NCBI GenBank assembly: GCA_965203605.1
Contig: OZ241902.1
Span: 744,001 to 808,000 of the forward strand
Source: JAPOUP01 sp965203605
Lineage (GTDB): Bacteria > Pseudomonadota > Alphaproteobacteria > Rhodobacterales > Rhodobacteraceae
Direction: 5' to 3'
DNA: 64,000 bases
In this document: positions 54,818 through 63,393 of the stretch, in pieces
How the letters are laid out: each line of letters opens with the position of its first letter
How positions within the stretch are numbered: the first letter of the stretch is position 1
Notes under the pieces: model-generated
Told to the model about the DNA's origin: nothing
Database searches by the model: none
Seen by the model: only the letters and a program-made list of their open reading frames with translations
Translations under genes and position numbers: made by a program

Positions 54818-56522
54818 AGCCCGGATATCTCACCAGATTTTGTTGCATGGGGCTGGAATCCGTGACATATGTAGGGATTGCAGGACCTTGCACGGGACGG
54901 AGGACCGACCCCATGCAGACACGGTGTAACGCCGACCGCATCGATTCCAGCCACCATGGCTGACGTGGGGTGACGGGCGCCTTCGACGGCGGACGGCTGT
55001 CATCGGACGGCGGCGCTCCCCTTCCCGTGGAGGCGGACCTGCTGACCGGGCTGACGCGCGGACTGGCGGACCGCTTCACGGACCACCGTGACCCGGACCG
55101 CACCGGGCATGGCCTCCGGTGCCCCGTCGCCCGGCGGGTGATGGGGATCGCGCCGGGCCACGGGGACATCAACGACCATGACATCCCGCCCGGCGACGGC
55201 GTGCCGGCGGTGGGCCGGGGCGACGTCACCGGCGACGGCCGGCGGCGGGAGAGCGGCCGGAGCGCCCCGCCGGCCGGTTCCGGCACGCCCGGCCGCCTGG
55301 AGCCGGGCGAGCCGGACAGGGCCGCGGATGACCGGTACAGGCGCATCGCCGCCGACCCGGAGGCGACCGGCAGGCTGATGCCGGGCATGTTCCCGGAGGC
55401 CCACGGGGCGCCACCCGGGGGGATCGTCCCCGGCCCCGACGCCACCGACGACCCTCCGCGCGGGCGCCAGGAGGGCCGCTTCCCGCACGGATACCACGGA
55501 CATTACCGCCACCTTCCCCTTTACGTCACCTGCGGCGGGCATGTCCCGTTCGCCCGGCTTCGGCCCCCGGACATCGACGCCTCCGAAGGGGCGCTGGAGG
55601 GGCCGGCCAGGATCGTGGCCGTCATCCGCGGCGCGTGGCCGTCCGTCCGGATCACGGTTCGGGGGGATTCCGGCTTCCGCCGCGACGGGATCATGGCCTG
55701 GTGCGGGGCCAACGGCGTGGGTTCCGTGTCCGGCCTGGCCCGCAACCCACGGCTGGAGCGCAGGACCGGACGCCGGATGCGGCGCCCGCGGAGCCGGTGC
55801 GTGGCCACCGGGGAGCCCCCGCGCCGGTTCACCGGCTTCGGCCACCGGACGCTGCCGGCCTGGAGCCGGAGCCGGCGGGTGGTGGCCAGGGCCGGGGCGC
55901 TGCCCGGCCCGAGGGGCGACAGCCCGCGCCTCACCGTCACCAGCCTGCCGGGTTCGGAGTCCGGCAACCGCGCTTTACGAGGATCTCCACTGCGCCCGCG
56001 GCGACATGGAGAACCGGATCAGGGAGCGGCGGCTGGAGCTGTTCGCCGACCGGACCCCGACGGCGACCATGCGGGCCAACCGGCTGCGGGTGTACCTTCC
56101 GGCCTTCGCCGGGATGCCGGGCCGGACCTTGCCAGGGCGCAGCCCGGCACCATCCGGCCGCGGCTCCTGAATGTCGCCTGTCGCTGTCCTCGGTGCATCC
56201 ATACCGGGGACTGTTCCGCCGGGCGGTTCAGGCGCCGCGGCCGGCCGCCGCTGCGCGGGCCTCGCCGTAGCCGCCACGCCGACCGCCGGAACCGCCGGAA
56301 CCACGCGCCGGGGAAGCTGGCCACGGAAGAGCCGCGCCGCGGCTCCCCAAGGCGCGCGCGGCGATGCCGTTGTTCGCCTTATGTTCCTGCTTCCGCAGCC
56401 ACCGACGGCCTGCGGACGCCGCCGCCGGGGCACCGTCGGCCGCAGCCGCCGCCGGACGGGGCCGGATGACGGGCCGGATCGGTGCCGGATGCCCGGACTC
56501 CCGGTCTGGTGAGATATCCGGG
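54818..56522 (+). mobile_element. IS1380-family insertion sequence
   Basis: 1705 bp with perfect 18-bp terminal inverted repeats CCCGGATATCTCACCAGA (54818-54835) and TCTGGTGAGATATCCGGG (56505-56522). It is flanked by a 4-bp direct repeat CTAG (54814-54817 and 56523-56526), the target duplication expected of this family. Inserted in a tnpB gene. Confidence 0.93.
54970..56170 (+). pseudogene. IS1380-family transposase, frameshifted
   Basis: The first frame contains GGRLSSDGGAPLPVEADLLTGLTRGLADRFTDHRDP, DINDHDIPPGDGVPAVG, DATDDPPRGRQEGRFPHGYHGHYRHLPLYV (first catalytic Asp) and IVAVIRGAWPSVRITVRGDSGF (second Asp), then GIMAWCGANGVGSVSGLARN. Near 55968 the frame shifts, and ALYEDLHCARGDMENRIRERRLELFADRTP (catalytic Glu region) continues in the next frame. 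The terminal repeats are still perfect, so decay of the gene is recent relative to insertion or affects only the coding part. Confidence 0.8.
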
Positions 56523-56526
56523 CTAG

Positions 56527-56850
56527 CCGACATTCCGGTCCAGACCCAGAACACGGCCATTGTCATATGGTGGCGCAACCGGGAATTTGAACTGGAGCGT
56601 AACATACCATTTGCCGCAGGTCCGGGTCAGCGCGCCGGAAACCGGAATTCCCTGTCGGTGGGGATTGCCGCCCCGGCGGCGCACCGGTAGCCATTCCAGA
56701 CCGGGAATGTACAGGTTCCGGCCCTGTAGTTTAAGCCCCGTGACCACATCCAAGCTGTTGAACCGGTCCCGGCTTTTGAAGTGAGGGAATCCCGGCGCTT
56801 CGGTTCCCTCCCTGATCCGGATCCGCGGCAGAGATCACGCATCCTGTTAT
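56527..56850 (-). pseudogene. tnpB: TnpB (IS200/IS605 type) middle part, split by IS1380
   Basis: The minus strand reads SLPRIRIREGTEAPGFPHFKSRDRFNSLDVVTGLKLQGRNLYIPGLEWLPV, in pieces, then GKWYVTLQFKFPVAP and VLGLDRNVG, the first RuvC Asp motif, followed by TAG at the IS junction. The first ~80 residues of TnpB are missing. It is continuous with 54182-54817 once the IS and one CTAG are removed. Confidence 0.8.
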
Positions 56851-57108
56851 CTCCGTCCTGATGTCAGGCGCAAGGCAAGCCAGGTCTGATTGGAGTCCTG
56901 TCATCTGGACAACAAGGTCTTCGGCAGGATGACGAAGTGGGCGCTGGCACTTTTCGATCTCGCCCGGGACGGCGCTGCGACGGAGGAGCAGTGACTTTGT
57001 CGGGGGCTGAGGTCGCCATACAGGACGGGATCGCAGGTGAAGCGGTTTCTTGGCAGTTCGATGTCCGTATGATATGTATGGCTGGACCAGACAGGGAAGG
57101 CTGGCGCG
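56851..57108. other. Short non-coding stretch before the AAA ATPase gene
   Basis: About 260 bp. A plus-strand tail NKVFGRMTKWALALFDLARDGAATEEQ and a stop (to 56994) looks like the C terminus of a lost gene I cannot name. The rest carries the leader of the ATPase gene. Confidence 0.35.
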
Positions 57109-58383
57109 ATGCATGTCGAACCAATCAGGGAATACCTGCGCCAGGGCGAAGGCGCCCCGCCGCCGGTTTTCGTCGGTCACTGGAACATCCTGGATGATAT
57201 CCTGGCCACGGCCAGAGAAAGCGCCGGCCAACCAAAGATGACCCGCATCGTGCAGGGCGCTCCCGGCGCCGGCAAGACCTCGCTGCTGCACGAGATGCAG
57301 AAGCGGTGGACGGGCACGGACGGAACCCCGCGGGTGGTCGTGGTGTCCTCGGAAGCCGTTACCCAGGATACATCCGGCGTGATCCAGGCGATCATGGCCG
57401 CCGGTCTCTCCGATCCGAATGGTTGGCTGAAAATCGTCCGTGAACGGTTCAGGAGACTGACATCCGTGGGTGCCTCCGTAGCCGGTTATGGTCTGTCGGC
57501 GGAATTTGACGTCTACAGGGAAGCGAAGCTTATCAGCATGGCTGTTCGACAGGGCGGGGCGCGGGCTTGGAAACATCCAGTCATCCTGGCCGTGGATGAA
57601 GCCCAGGCGCTCAAGGGCGACTATGATTCCATTCCCGCATGTTTCCTGCGCGAGATCCACAATGGCGGGACTGGACTCCCCTTGGGTCTGGTCCTCGCTG
57701 GTCTGTCGGATACAGAGGCGAAAGCCGACGCCATGCAGTTGACACGCGGGCGAAAAATCCATGAGGTCAAGCCACTCACGGAAGCTCAGGCCCGGGACTT
57801 CATGCGACGGCTGGCCCTGTGGTTCGGCCTCGACACTTCCCGCCACAATTCCCATCTGGAGGCCCTGGCCGACATCTGCGACGGCTGGCCCCGGCATCTG
57901 CGCCATGCCGGCGAAATCCTGGCGGAGGAGGTTCTGCGCGTGAATGGCAACATGACCCGCATGGACTGGCCGGCAATGACGTCAGGGACATGGGAAAGGC
58001 GCCAGGCCTATTACGACTCCCAGAGAAATTCGCAGATGCGACATGCCAAGGCTCTCGTGGCGGCGGTGATGCAGGACATTCCGGCGCGGGACCACGGAAC
58101 CAGGCGGGTCGAGGACACGGAGGTCCTGGCCTCGATCCTCCGGCATCGCCGGTACGGCGATGCGCCGGAGAACATTTCCTGGTCATTGCCGAAAGGAATG
58201 GACGCGGAGGATTTCCTCGAACATCTCGTCCATCGTGGTGCCCTGTACATCGGTGACGAAGGAAATGTCCATTCCCCGATTCCCTCCTTCCGGACCTGGC
58301 TGATCGAGGCCGGGACCATGCCCGAGCCGTCGCCGTCCCCGGATCGGAGGACCAGCGACGACGGCCCCGGATGCGGCTTCTGA
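57109..58383 (+). CDS. Stand-alone AAA/P-loop ATPase with C-terminal winged-helix-like region
   Basis: This is a 424-residue cytosolic ATPase of the AAA_16/Orc1-Cdc6-like kind. Walker A is GAPGAGKTS (residues 50-58), Walker B is VILAVDEAQAL (~160), and sensor-like LGLVLAGLSDTEAKA follows. The C-terminal ~120 residues (ASILRHRRYGDAPENI, LVHRGALYIGDEGNVHSPIPSFRTWLIE) resemble a winged-helix ending. The frame is intact although all neighbours are IS debris or pseudogenes. No partner nuclease or transposase gene is adjacent. Possible roles are transposon target selection (TniB-like), a defence ATPase, or an STAND-like switch; none is shown. Confidence 0.82.
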   Translation: MHVEPIREYLRQGEGAPPPVFVGHWNILDDILATARESAGQPKMTRIVQGAPGAGKTSLLHEMQKRWTGTDGTPRVVVVSSEAVTQDTSGVIQAIMAAGLSDPNGWLKIVRERFRRLTSVGASVAGYGLSAEFDVYREAKLISMAVRQGGARAWKHPVILAVDEAQALKGDYDSIPACFLREIHNGGTGLPLGLVLAGLSDTEAKADAMQLTRGRKIHEVKPLTEAQARDFMRRLALWFGLDTSRHNSHLEALADICDGWPRHLRHAGEILAEEVLRVNGNMTRMDWPAMTSGTWERRQAYYDSQRNSQMRHAKALVAAVMQDIPARDHGTRRVEDTEVLASILRHRRYGDAPENISWSLPKGMDAEDFLEHLVHRGALYIGDEGNVHSPIPSFRTWLIEAGTMPEPSPSPDRRTSDDGPGCGF

Positions 58384-58494
58384 AAACGATGCGATGGCCT
58401 GCCGCAACAGATGGCGTTTCCATGGTCGCCCGCCACCCTGAAGGAATCCGAAGGACGGGATTGACCGCCGCCGAAACCGGCACCGGCCCTGGCG

Positions 58495-58994
58495 TCAGGA
58501 TGTTGCCCGGGACCGGCTTCCATACGGCACGCCTGTCCTGACCGACATCGCGCTTCCGGACACCTGAAAGAACTTCGCCGGCAACCCGATCGTACCGCAA
58601 CCGTCGTCCATGGCCTTATGGATCAAGTGATGCGGCATCGGAAAATCGACAGCCGGTCCATTGGCTTCATGTTCAGGTTGGTTGGACAGACCGCTTCGGT
58701 ACAACGCGTCATCGCATATACCGTCCCCTATCGCCTCACGGTGCAGTATGCAATGCGCGCATCCATGCGCCATCGTGAAACGACGCCTGTGGCCGTGATG
58801 GTTCCGGTTGACATACATGGCCTATCCTTGGCCTCCGTCCGCCGCCCGATCCTGCCGGATACATCATCAGGCCAATCCACGTGGTAAACGGCAATTCCGG
58901 GTTGATTGGCGATAGGTATGACATGTACAGGGGCAGAGTCCCGATGCTGCCTGATGATGGCTTTCGCTTCCTCGATACGCCTGCCTAACCCCAT
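58495..58994 (-). pseudogene. ImmA/IrrE-family metallo-endopeptidase, inactivated
   Basis: The minus-strand start MGLGRRIEEAKAIIRQHRDSAPVHVIPIANQPGIAVYHVDWPDDVSGRI matches the family N terminus. After a frameshift near 58815 the second frame reads RRRFTMAHGCAHCILHRE (where HEIAHFILH is usual), then DALYRSGLSNQPEHEANGPAVDF and MSVRTGVPY. The zinc motif HExxH is HGCAH, so the catalytic Glu is lost as well. In this family the peptidase usually cleaves a repressor of a mobile element or stress gene. Confidence 0.8.
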
Positions 58995-59046
58995 ATTCCC
59001 TGTTAAGGCTTATCCCTTTGGCACAGGCAGGCCCATATTTTGTGCC

Positions 59047-59057
59047 GGGGGGGGGGG
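59047..59057. repeat. Homopolymer run of eleven G
   Basis: Eleven consecutive G residues near the left end of the IS1595 element, upstream of the transposase. Slippage-prone. Confidence 0.9.
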
Positions 59058-59091
59058 TGACGGCCCGGTTCGTTCGCCTTGTGTTCCTGCC

Positions 59092-59901
59092 ATGCCCAGC
59101 CGATGGAAAGACGACCGGCCGCTCCTGCGCCAGCAGTCCGGGGAACTCCTGCCGAACGACGATGCCTGCGGCGGGAGGAGGGGCTGGGGGATGAAGGGCG
59201 AACGCTGCCGCCGCGAGAGCGCGGACTGCGGCCGACAGACCTCGGTGACGGCCGGAACGGCGATGCACCGCAGCCGCCTGCCGCTGAAGACGTGGTTCCT
59301 CGTGGCCACGCACTCCAACGGCATCTCCGCGCTGCAGACGCAGGCCCGGCCTGGCATCGGCGGCTGCAAGACCGCGTAGCTGCGGCTGCAAAGACTGAGC
59401 TGGACGATGGTGGACCCTGGCAGGAGCCTCCTGCAGGGGGTCGTGGAGGTGGACAAGGCGTCCGTGCCCTGCCGCGACGGCGGCGGAACGGAGGCAGGAA
59501 GGACGGAATGCCTGTCCGGGAAGGGCCGCAGCGCAAAGGGCAGGATCCTTCTGGCCGCCGCGGTGGAGTTCTCGGAAGGCGGAGGGCTCCGCCGCATCCG
59601 GCTGAGGGGAATGACAGCCACGGCACCTTGCCGGAGAACCCGCGGGAGCGGAACGTGACTGGCGACCGCAAGGCGCACGAGGTCCCTGGAGCGGACCCAC
59701 CGGGTGTTCCCGAAGCTCAAGCGCCAGGCAATGGGCGGCCGCCACGGCCTGCGCCGGAAGCACTTCCAGCGCTGCCTCGACGAGTTCGTCTTCCGATGCA
59801 ACAGGAGGCGTCACAGGGCGACCTCCTTCGACCGCCTCCCTGGGGTCGGCCTCGGGCTGCCGCCCGCAGCGTGTCTCGACATCGTCGACGGCCGCGCCTG
59901 A
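59092..59901 (+). pseudogene. IS1595-family transposase, with nonsense codons
   Basis: One frame carries MHRSRLPLKTWFLVATHSNG, ARPGIGGCKTA, a TAG at 59377-59379, then LLQGVVEVDKASVPCR (where EVDE is usual; the DDE-type Asp is kept), KGRILLAAAVEF, a TGA at 59656-59658, and RTHRVFPKLKRQAMGGRHGLRRKHFQRCLDEFVFRCNRRRH (in pieces; the late Glu in LDEF and Asn-Arg-Arg). Two stop codons and a probable internal deletion inactivate it. Confidence 0.82.
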
Positions 59902-60112
59902 GGCGGCCAAGGCAACGGGGCCTCGCGCCCGGAGTCCGTCCGCCGCTCCGGAAAACGCCTCGCACACCGGACTTCCGGACCTTTCCCGCCGCCAGGGCCG
60001 CCCTACGGAGCCGCCGGCGCGGCCACTGCGCCGGATCCGGGGGTGCGACCGCACGAGCGTCGCCATAACATCTTTTGGCGCCTTGGCCAAGGGGATAAGC
60101 CTTTCCCTGTTA

Positions 60113-60548
60113 TACCTAAGCAGGGATGCCATGGGAGCCGATATTGACGTCACGGTTTCTCTCGATGTCCCCACCCGCAGGAAGGATCGCGATGGCAATG
60201 GAGGGTCAGGGCACATCGGCCGAGCGTGATTTCCTGCATCGTCACATCAGCCGCGCGGTCCGACTCGCTTACCGAACGATTCTGCAGGAACGGAATCTCC
60301 GTTTCCAGAAGCATCCATGTCAGGAATCAAGCCCGGATCTGGCCTTTTCCGGTCCTTTCCGCGGTTCCGTGTCCGGCTGTTGACGGCGGCGTAAAAGCGC
60401 GGGATTCCGGCGGTTTCCCGCGCTTTCGCCTGTCTCTCTTGAAGAAATTCGCCCTGTGAACGTGGTTTGTAGCTTGAGTTTTCGACAGAATCTTCTAACC
60501 ACTATCGCAAACGCGTCACGTTCACGATAGCGGTTAAGGGAAGGCAAG
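60113..60548. other. Non-coding stretch with an IS-B end fragment
   Basis: About 435 bp. 60313-60380 resembles the outer right end of IS-B (23785-23860); the rest shows no gene. TTTTCGACAGAATC and nearby AT-rich sequence before the RTX start may contain its old promoter. Confidence 0.45.
60313..60380. repeat. IS-B end remnant
   Basis: The segment with AGCATCCATGT, GGAATCAAGCCCGGATC and GTTCCGTGTCCGGCTGT matches 23785-23860 closely, in the same order. No transposase sequence accompanies it, so only the end of an IS-B copy survived or was generated. Confidence 0.6.
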
Positions 60549-60809
60549 ATGGGTTCATTTACCTTGCGGGCAGGCGAGCCTTCGCCGATCCCGGCCGCTG
60601 TGACCTTGGATGGCGACTCCGGCGACGACACGATGAAGGGCGGCGACGGCAAGATATACGGCGGCGACGGAAGAGACGTGCTGTCCGGCGGTTGGGGGAA
60701 CGACAAGATGTCTGGCGGTTTGGATGCGGACCGGTTCGTGTTCGGCAGCCTCGGTGGGCATGACACGATCACAGACTTCGGGTCGGGCCAGGACCTGATC
60801 GTGATCTGA
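60549..60809 (+). pseudogene. RTX-type calcium-binding repeat fragment
   Basis: An 86-codon frame with hemolysin-type nonapeptide repeats (DGDSGDDTMKGGDGKIYGGDGRD, GGWGNDKMSGGLDADRFVFG, in pieces) and the terminal HDTITDFGSGQDLIVI. After the stop the same frame continues GAEFRNRTIKENVGCNAVITGNVRAF, the usual ending of such proteins, so a nonsense codon has cut it. A gene this short may be a secreted-protein remnant. Confidence 0.65.
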
Positions 60810-60933
60810 GGTGCGGAGTTTCGCAACCGGACCATCAAGGAAAACGTGGGCTGCAACGCCGTGATCACGGGCAACGTCCGGGCTTTCTGCATTTCCGGAG
60901 CGTGGACCGGCAGCCGGGTCGCGCGAACCCCGG

Positions 60934-61611
60934 TCATGCGGGTTCGGCGCGGATGTCGAGGAGGTTGCGCGCCTCGCGCCCACAGGCCACGCCGACCAGG
61001 TGAACCAGCCCGTCGTGGTCGCGGTGCCTCTCCGCATAGCCCCGCCCGCGCATCTGCGCCATCGCCCCATCGAGTGCAGCCTCGGCGCCATCCGTGTCCT
61101 CGGCCATCTTGAACTCGATCACGAAGATCTGACCGCCGAGACGCAGCACCATGTCCGCCCGGCCGCGGGAGGAGGCCTCCTCCACCCGCAGGTCCGCGCC
61201 GACCGCGCGCAGGCACATATAGAGGAGGCTTGCATACCACACCTCGTAGCGTGCAAGATCGCCTCTCGCATGCCACTGGTAGGGAATCCCCGACAGCCAG
61301 GCCCGCAGCCTCGCGTCGAAGCCCGCGAAGTCGTGCGCTGCCAGCAGTGCGCAGAACTCCCGACCCTGTTGCCGCGCATCGGCGCCCGTCTTGCCCAGCC
61401 AGGCCAGCAGGCCCCGGTTCAGGCTGATCCGAACCTCACGATTGGGATAGTCGAGGCGATAGAGAGCGTCGAAGTCATCCTCCTCGTCCTCCGCGATGGC
61501 AAGCTCCTCGGCGATGGTGAGATAGCCAGTCTGGAAGAGCAGCGCCTCGATGCCGATGTCGCCGACGTCGAACTTCGAGACCAGCGCCGTGTCCGCCAGC
61601 CGGCCCTCCAG
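60934..61611 (-). pseudogene. AAA-ATPase/PD-(D/E)XK nuclease protein, C-terminal part
   Basis: The minus-strand frame from IS-A reads LEGRLADTALVSKFDVGDIGIEALLFQTGYLTI, then YPNREVRISLNRGLLAWL, YQWHARGDLARYEVWYASLLYMCLRAVGADLRVEEASSRGRADMVL, and IFVIEFK (in pieces). The Asp in GRADMVL and the Glu-x-Lys in IEFK form the PDDEXK_9 nuclease motif. The N-terminal ATPase part is at 63394-64000. Joining the two at one CT restores SVSPMELEGRLADT in frame. Confidence 0.85.
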
Positions 61612-63289
61612 ATGCCATGAGACGAGCCGCCGTTTGCCTTCGCGGGTGATTCGGTGCAGGGGAATGACGATGGATCAACATGTAGTGGCGGGGAGCCGAC
61701 AGACGGCGATCCCCGCCCTGTGAAAGGAGAGAAGGATGTCTGATTCGAAAACCCCCTTCGAGGGCAGCGCCAGCACGGTTCAGTCGGCTCTGCAGGTGAG
61801 CGGCAGGAGTTGGGTGCTGGCGGTGGGCGATCCGTCCGACACGGCGGGGGCCGGCATGCACAGGCTGGCGCCTCAGGACGTTGATGGACTTCTGGGGAAA
61901 CCCGGGCGGGCACGGGAGCGGGCCGCCGCGGCCGGCGGGGATGTCCGGGTGATGCTGGTGTACGAGGCGGGCCACCAGGGCTTCCGGTGGCCCGGCGGCT
62001 GGAGGGCGGGGACCTGGAGGTGGTGGTCCGCCACCCGGCGGGCCTGGAGGTGGTGGGCGGGAAGAGGAAGGTGAAGACGGACCGGGTGGACGCCCGCCGG
62101 ATGGTCCGTGCGCCGCCGGCCTGGGACGGCGGCGACCGGGACGCGATGTCGCGGGTGCGGGTCCCGGGCGTCGCGGAGGAGGACGGCAGGCGGCTGCCGC
62201 CACGGCGGGAGCGTCCGGTGAAGGAGCGCCGGCGGCTCGCGAACGCCGTCGACGGGCTTACGGGGCTGCACGGACTGTCCGGCGTGAATCCGGCGGGGCC
62301 GGGGTTCCGGGAACGGCCCGGCGGGATGCGGACCGGCTACGGGGAGCCGCTGCCGCCGGAGCTGCTGGCCGGGACCGGGGGCATCCCCGGCCGGCTGGAG
62401 CTGGTGTGTGCGGAGATGAAGGTGGCCGGGGCGAGCAGGATGGAGATGCCGGGGCGTCGCGCGGGGCGGATCCGTCCCGCACGGCCGCCAACGGGCCGCG
62501 GGCGGCCCCGGCGACCGCCCACCACGCGGCGGCGCCGGGCCGGCTGCGCGGGATCGGCCCGAACGACGCCCTGATGCTGGGCGGCGGGCCCTTCCACCGG
62601 GAGCTGCGCAACCGGCGGCAGCTGGCCAGCCCCGCGGGGCTGGCGCCGGTCCCGTTCGCGGGCGGGGGCGTCGACAACGACCAGGGGATCGGCAAGGCGG
62701 GCAGCGCGATGCTGCGAAAGCACCTGGTGCGGATGGCCTGGCGCTGGCTGCGGCACCAGCCCGACAGCGCGCTCCCGGCGTGGTTCAGGGACTGCGTGAG
62801 CGCCCGCGACGGGCGTTCGCGCCGACGGGGGATCGTGGCGCTGGCCCGCAGGCTGCCGGTCGCGCCGTGGCGGTTCGCCACCACCGGGCTGGTGCCGCAG
62901 GGCGCCGTCCTGTCGCAGGCACGGGCGCGGAAGGACAACGGACAACCGAACACCCGGGCGGCCCGACGGGGCCTCCGGGGAACCCGGGCAGGGTGTGTGA
63001 CCGTAGCGGAGCATGGTTCGCCGCAGGACGCGGCACCGGCCATCGGATGGGTCCCGCCCCCCGGAACGTCGCGCCGGCCCGAATCGGGCATCGTGGTCAC
63101 GGGGCCGCCATCGGCCAACCGAACCGGACAGGAGCATGGACGCGTCGTCGGGCGCGTCATGGAACCGCGACGTTCTGTCTGGACTTCCCCGGTGGCACGG
63201 AAGCCGCCCCCGACGGAGGGAGGGACGCCGATGTGAGGCTATGAAAAAAAGTTTCATGAAGAAGGGCGCTTGACCTGTAAGGTCTCATA
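61609..63289 (+). mobile_element. IS-A copy 3 (IS110-family insertion sequence), divergent
   Basis: About 1.68 kb with the same ends as copies 1 and 2 (ATGCCATGAGAC at the left, GTCTCATAAG at the right). Sequence divergence from copies 1 and 2 is visible throughout, so it is an older or separate acquisition. It splits an AAA-ATPase/nuclease gene at the same GGAGCTG motif at which IS-A split IS-B. Confidence 0.83.
61736..63236 (+). pseudogene. IS-A transposase (IS110 family), copy 3, in three frames
   Basis: The frames are MSDSKTPFEGSASTV to VMLVYEAGHQGFRW, then RRLEGGDLEVVVRHPAGLEVV and KTDRVDARRMVRA, then RLRGIGPNDALMLGGG, LAGLAPVPF-like LAPVPFAGG and KHLVRMAWRWLRHQPDSAL. Both frame changes are at the same positions as in copies 1 and 2. 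The linker between the two domains is shorter than in copies 1 and 2, and the normal stop is lost so the last frame runs on to 63236. Confidence 0.78.
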
Positions 63290-63293
63290 AGAG

Positions 63294-63393
63294 CCCACAC
63301 CCCCGCGCGGCGGCGGCCCTGTCGTTGAGAGTAAAGCCCGATTCCCGAACTTTGGGAATGTCTTGAAATCAATGGCTTAGGGATGTTTTACTC
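63294..63393. mobile_element. 100-bp IS-D derivative (MITE-like, both ends only)
   Basis: Between two AAGAGC copies (63289-63294 and 63394-63399). Its left part (CCCACACCCCCGCGCGGCGG) matches the IS-D right end inside 30955-30993, and its right part (TTAGGGATGTTTTACTC) matches the IS-D left end at 29261-29277, both inverted. The middle, including the transposase, is deleted. It sits at the same IS-A-end/target junction as the full IS-D in the right palindrome arm. Confidence 0.75.

Larger units (their letters stand above)
59007..60103 (+). mobile_element. IS1595-family (ISXO2-like) insertion sequence
   Basis: About 1.1 kb. The ends are AGGCTTATCCCTTTGGC (left) and GCCAAGGGGATAAGCCTT (right), imperfect terminal inverted repeats. 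It is inserted just upstream of the ImmA/IrrE start codon (12 bp from the ATG), so it also removed that gene's promoter. An 11-base G run lies near its left end (59047-59057). Confidence 0.85.
58998..60112. repeat. 9-bp target duplication flanking the IS1595 element
   Basis: TCCCTGTTA occurs at 58998-59006 and 60104-60112 in direct orientation at the two ends of the element. IS1595-family insertions duplicate 8 bp; the ninth shared base may be chance. Confidence 0.85.
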
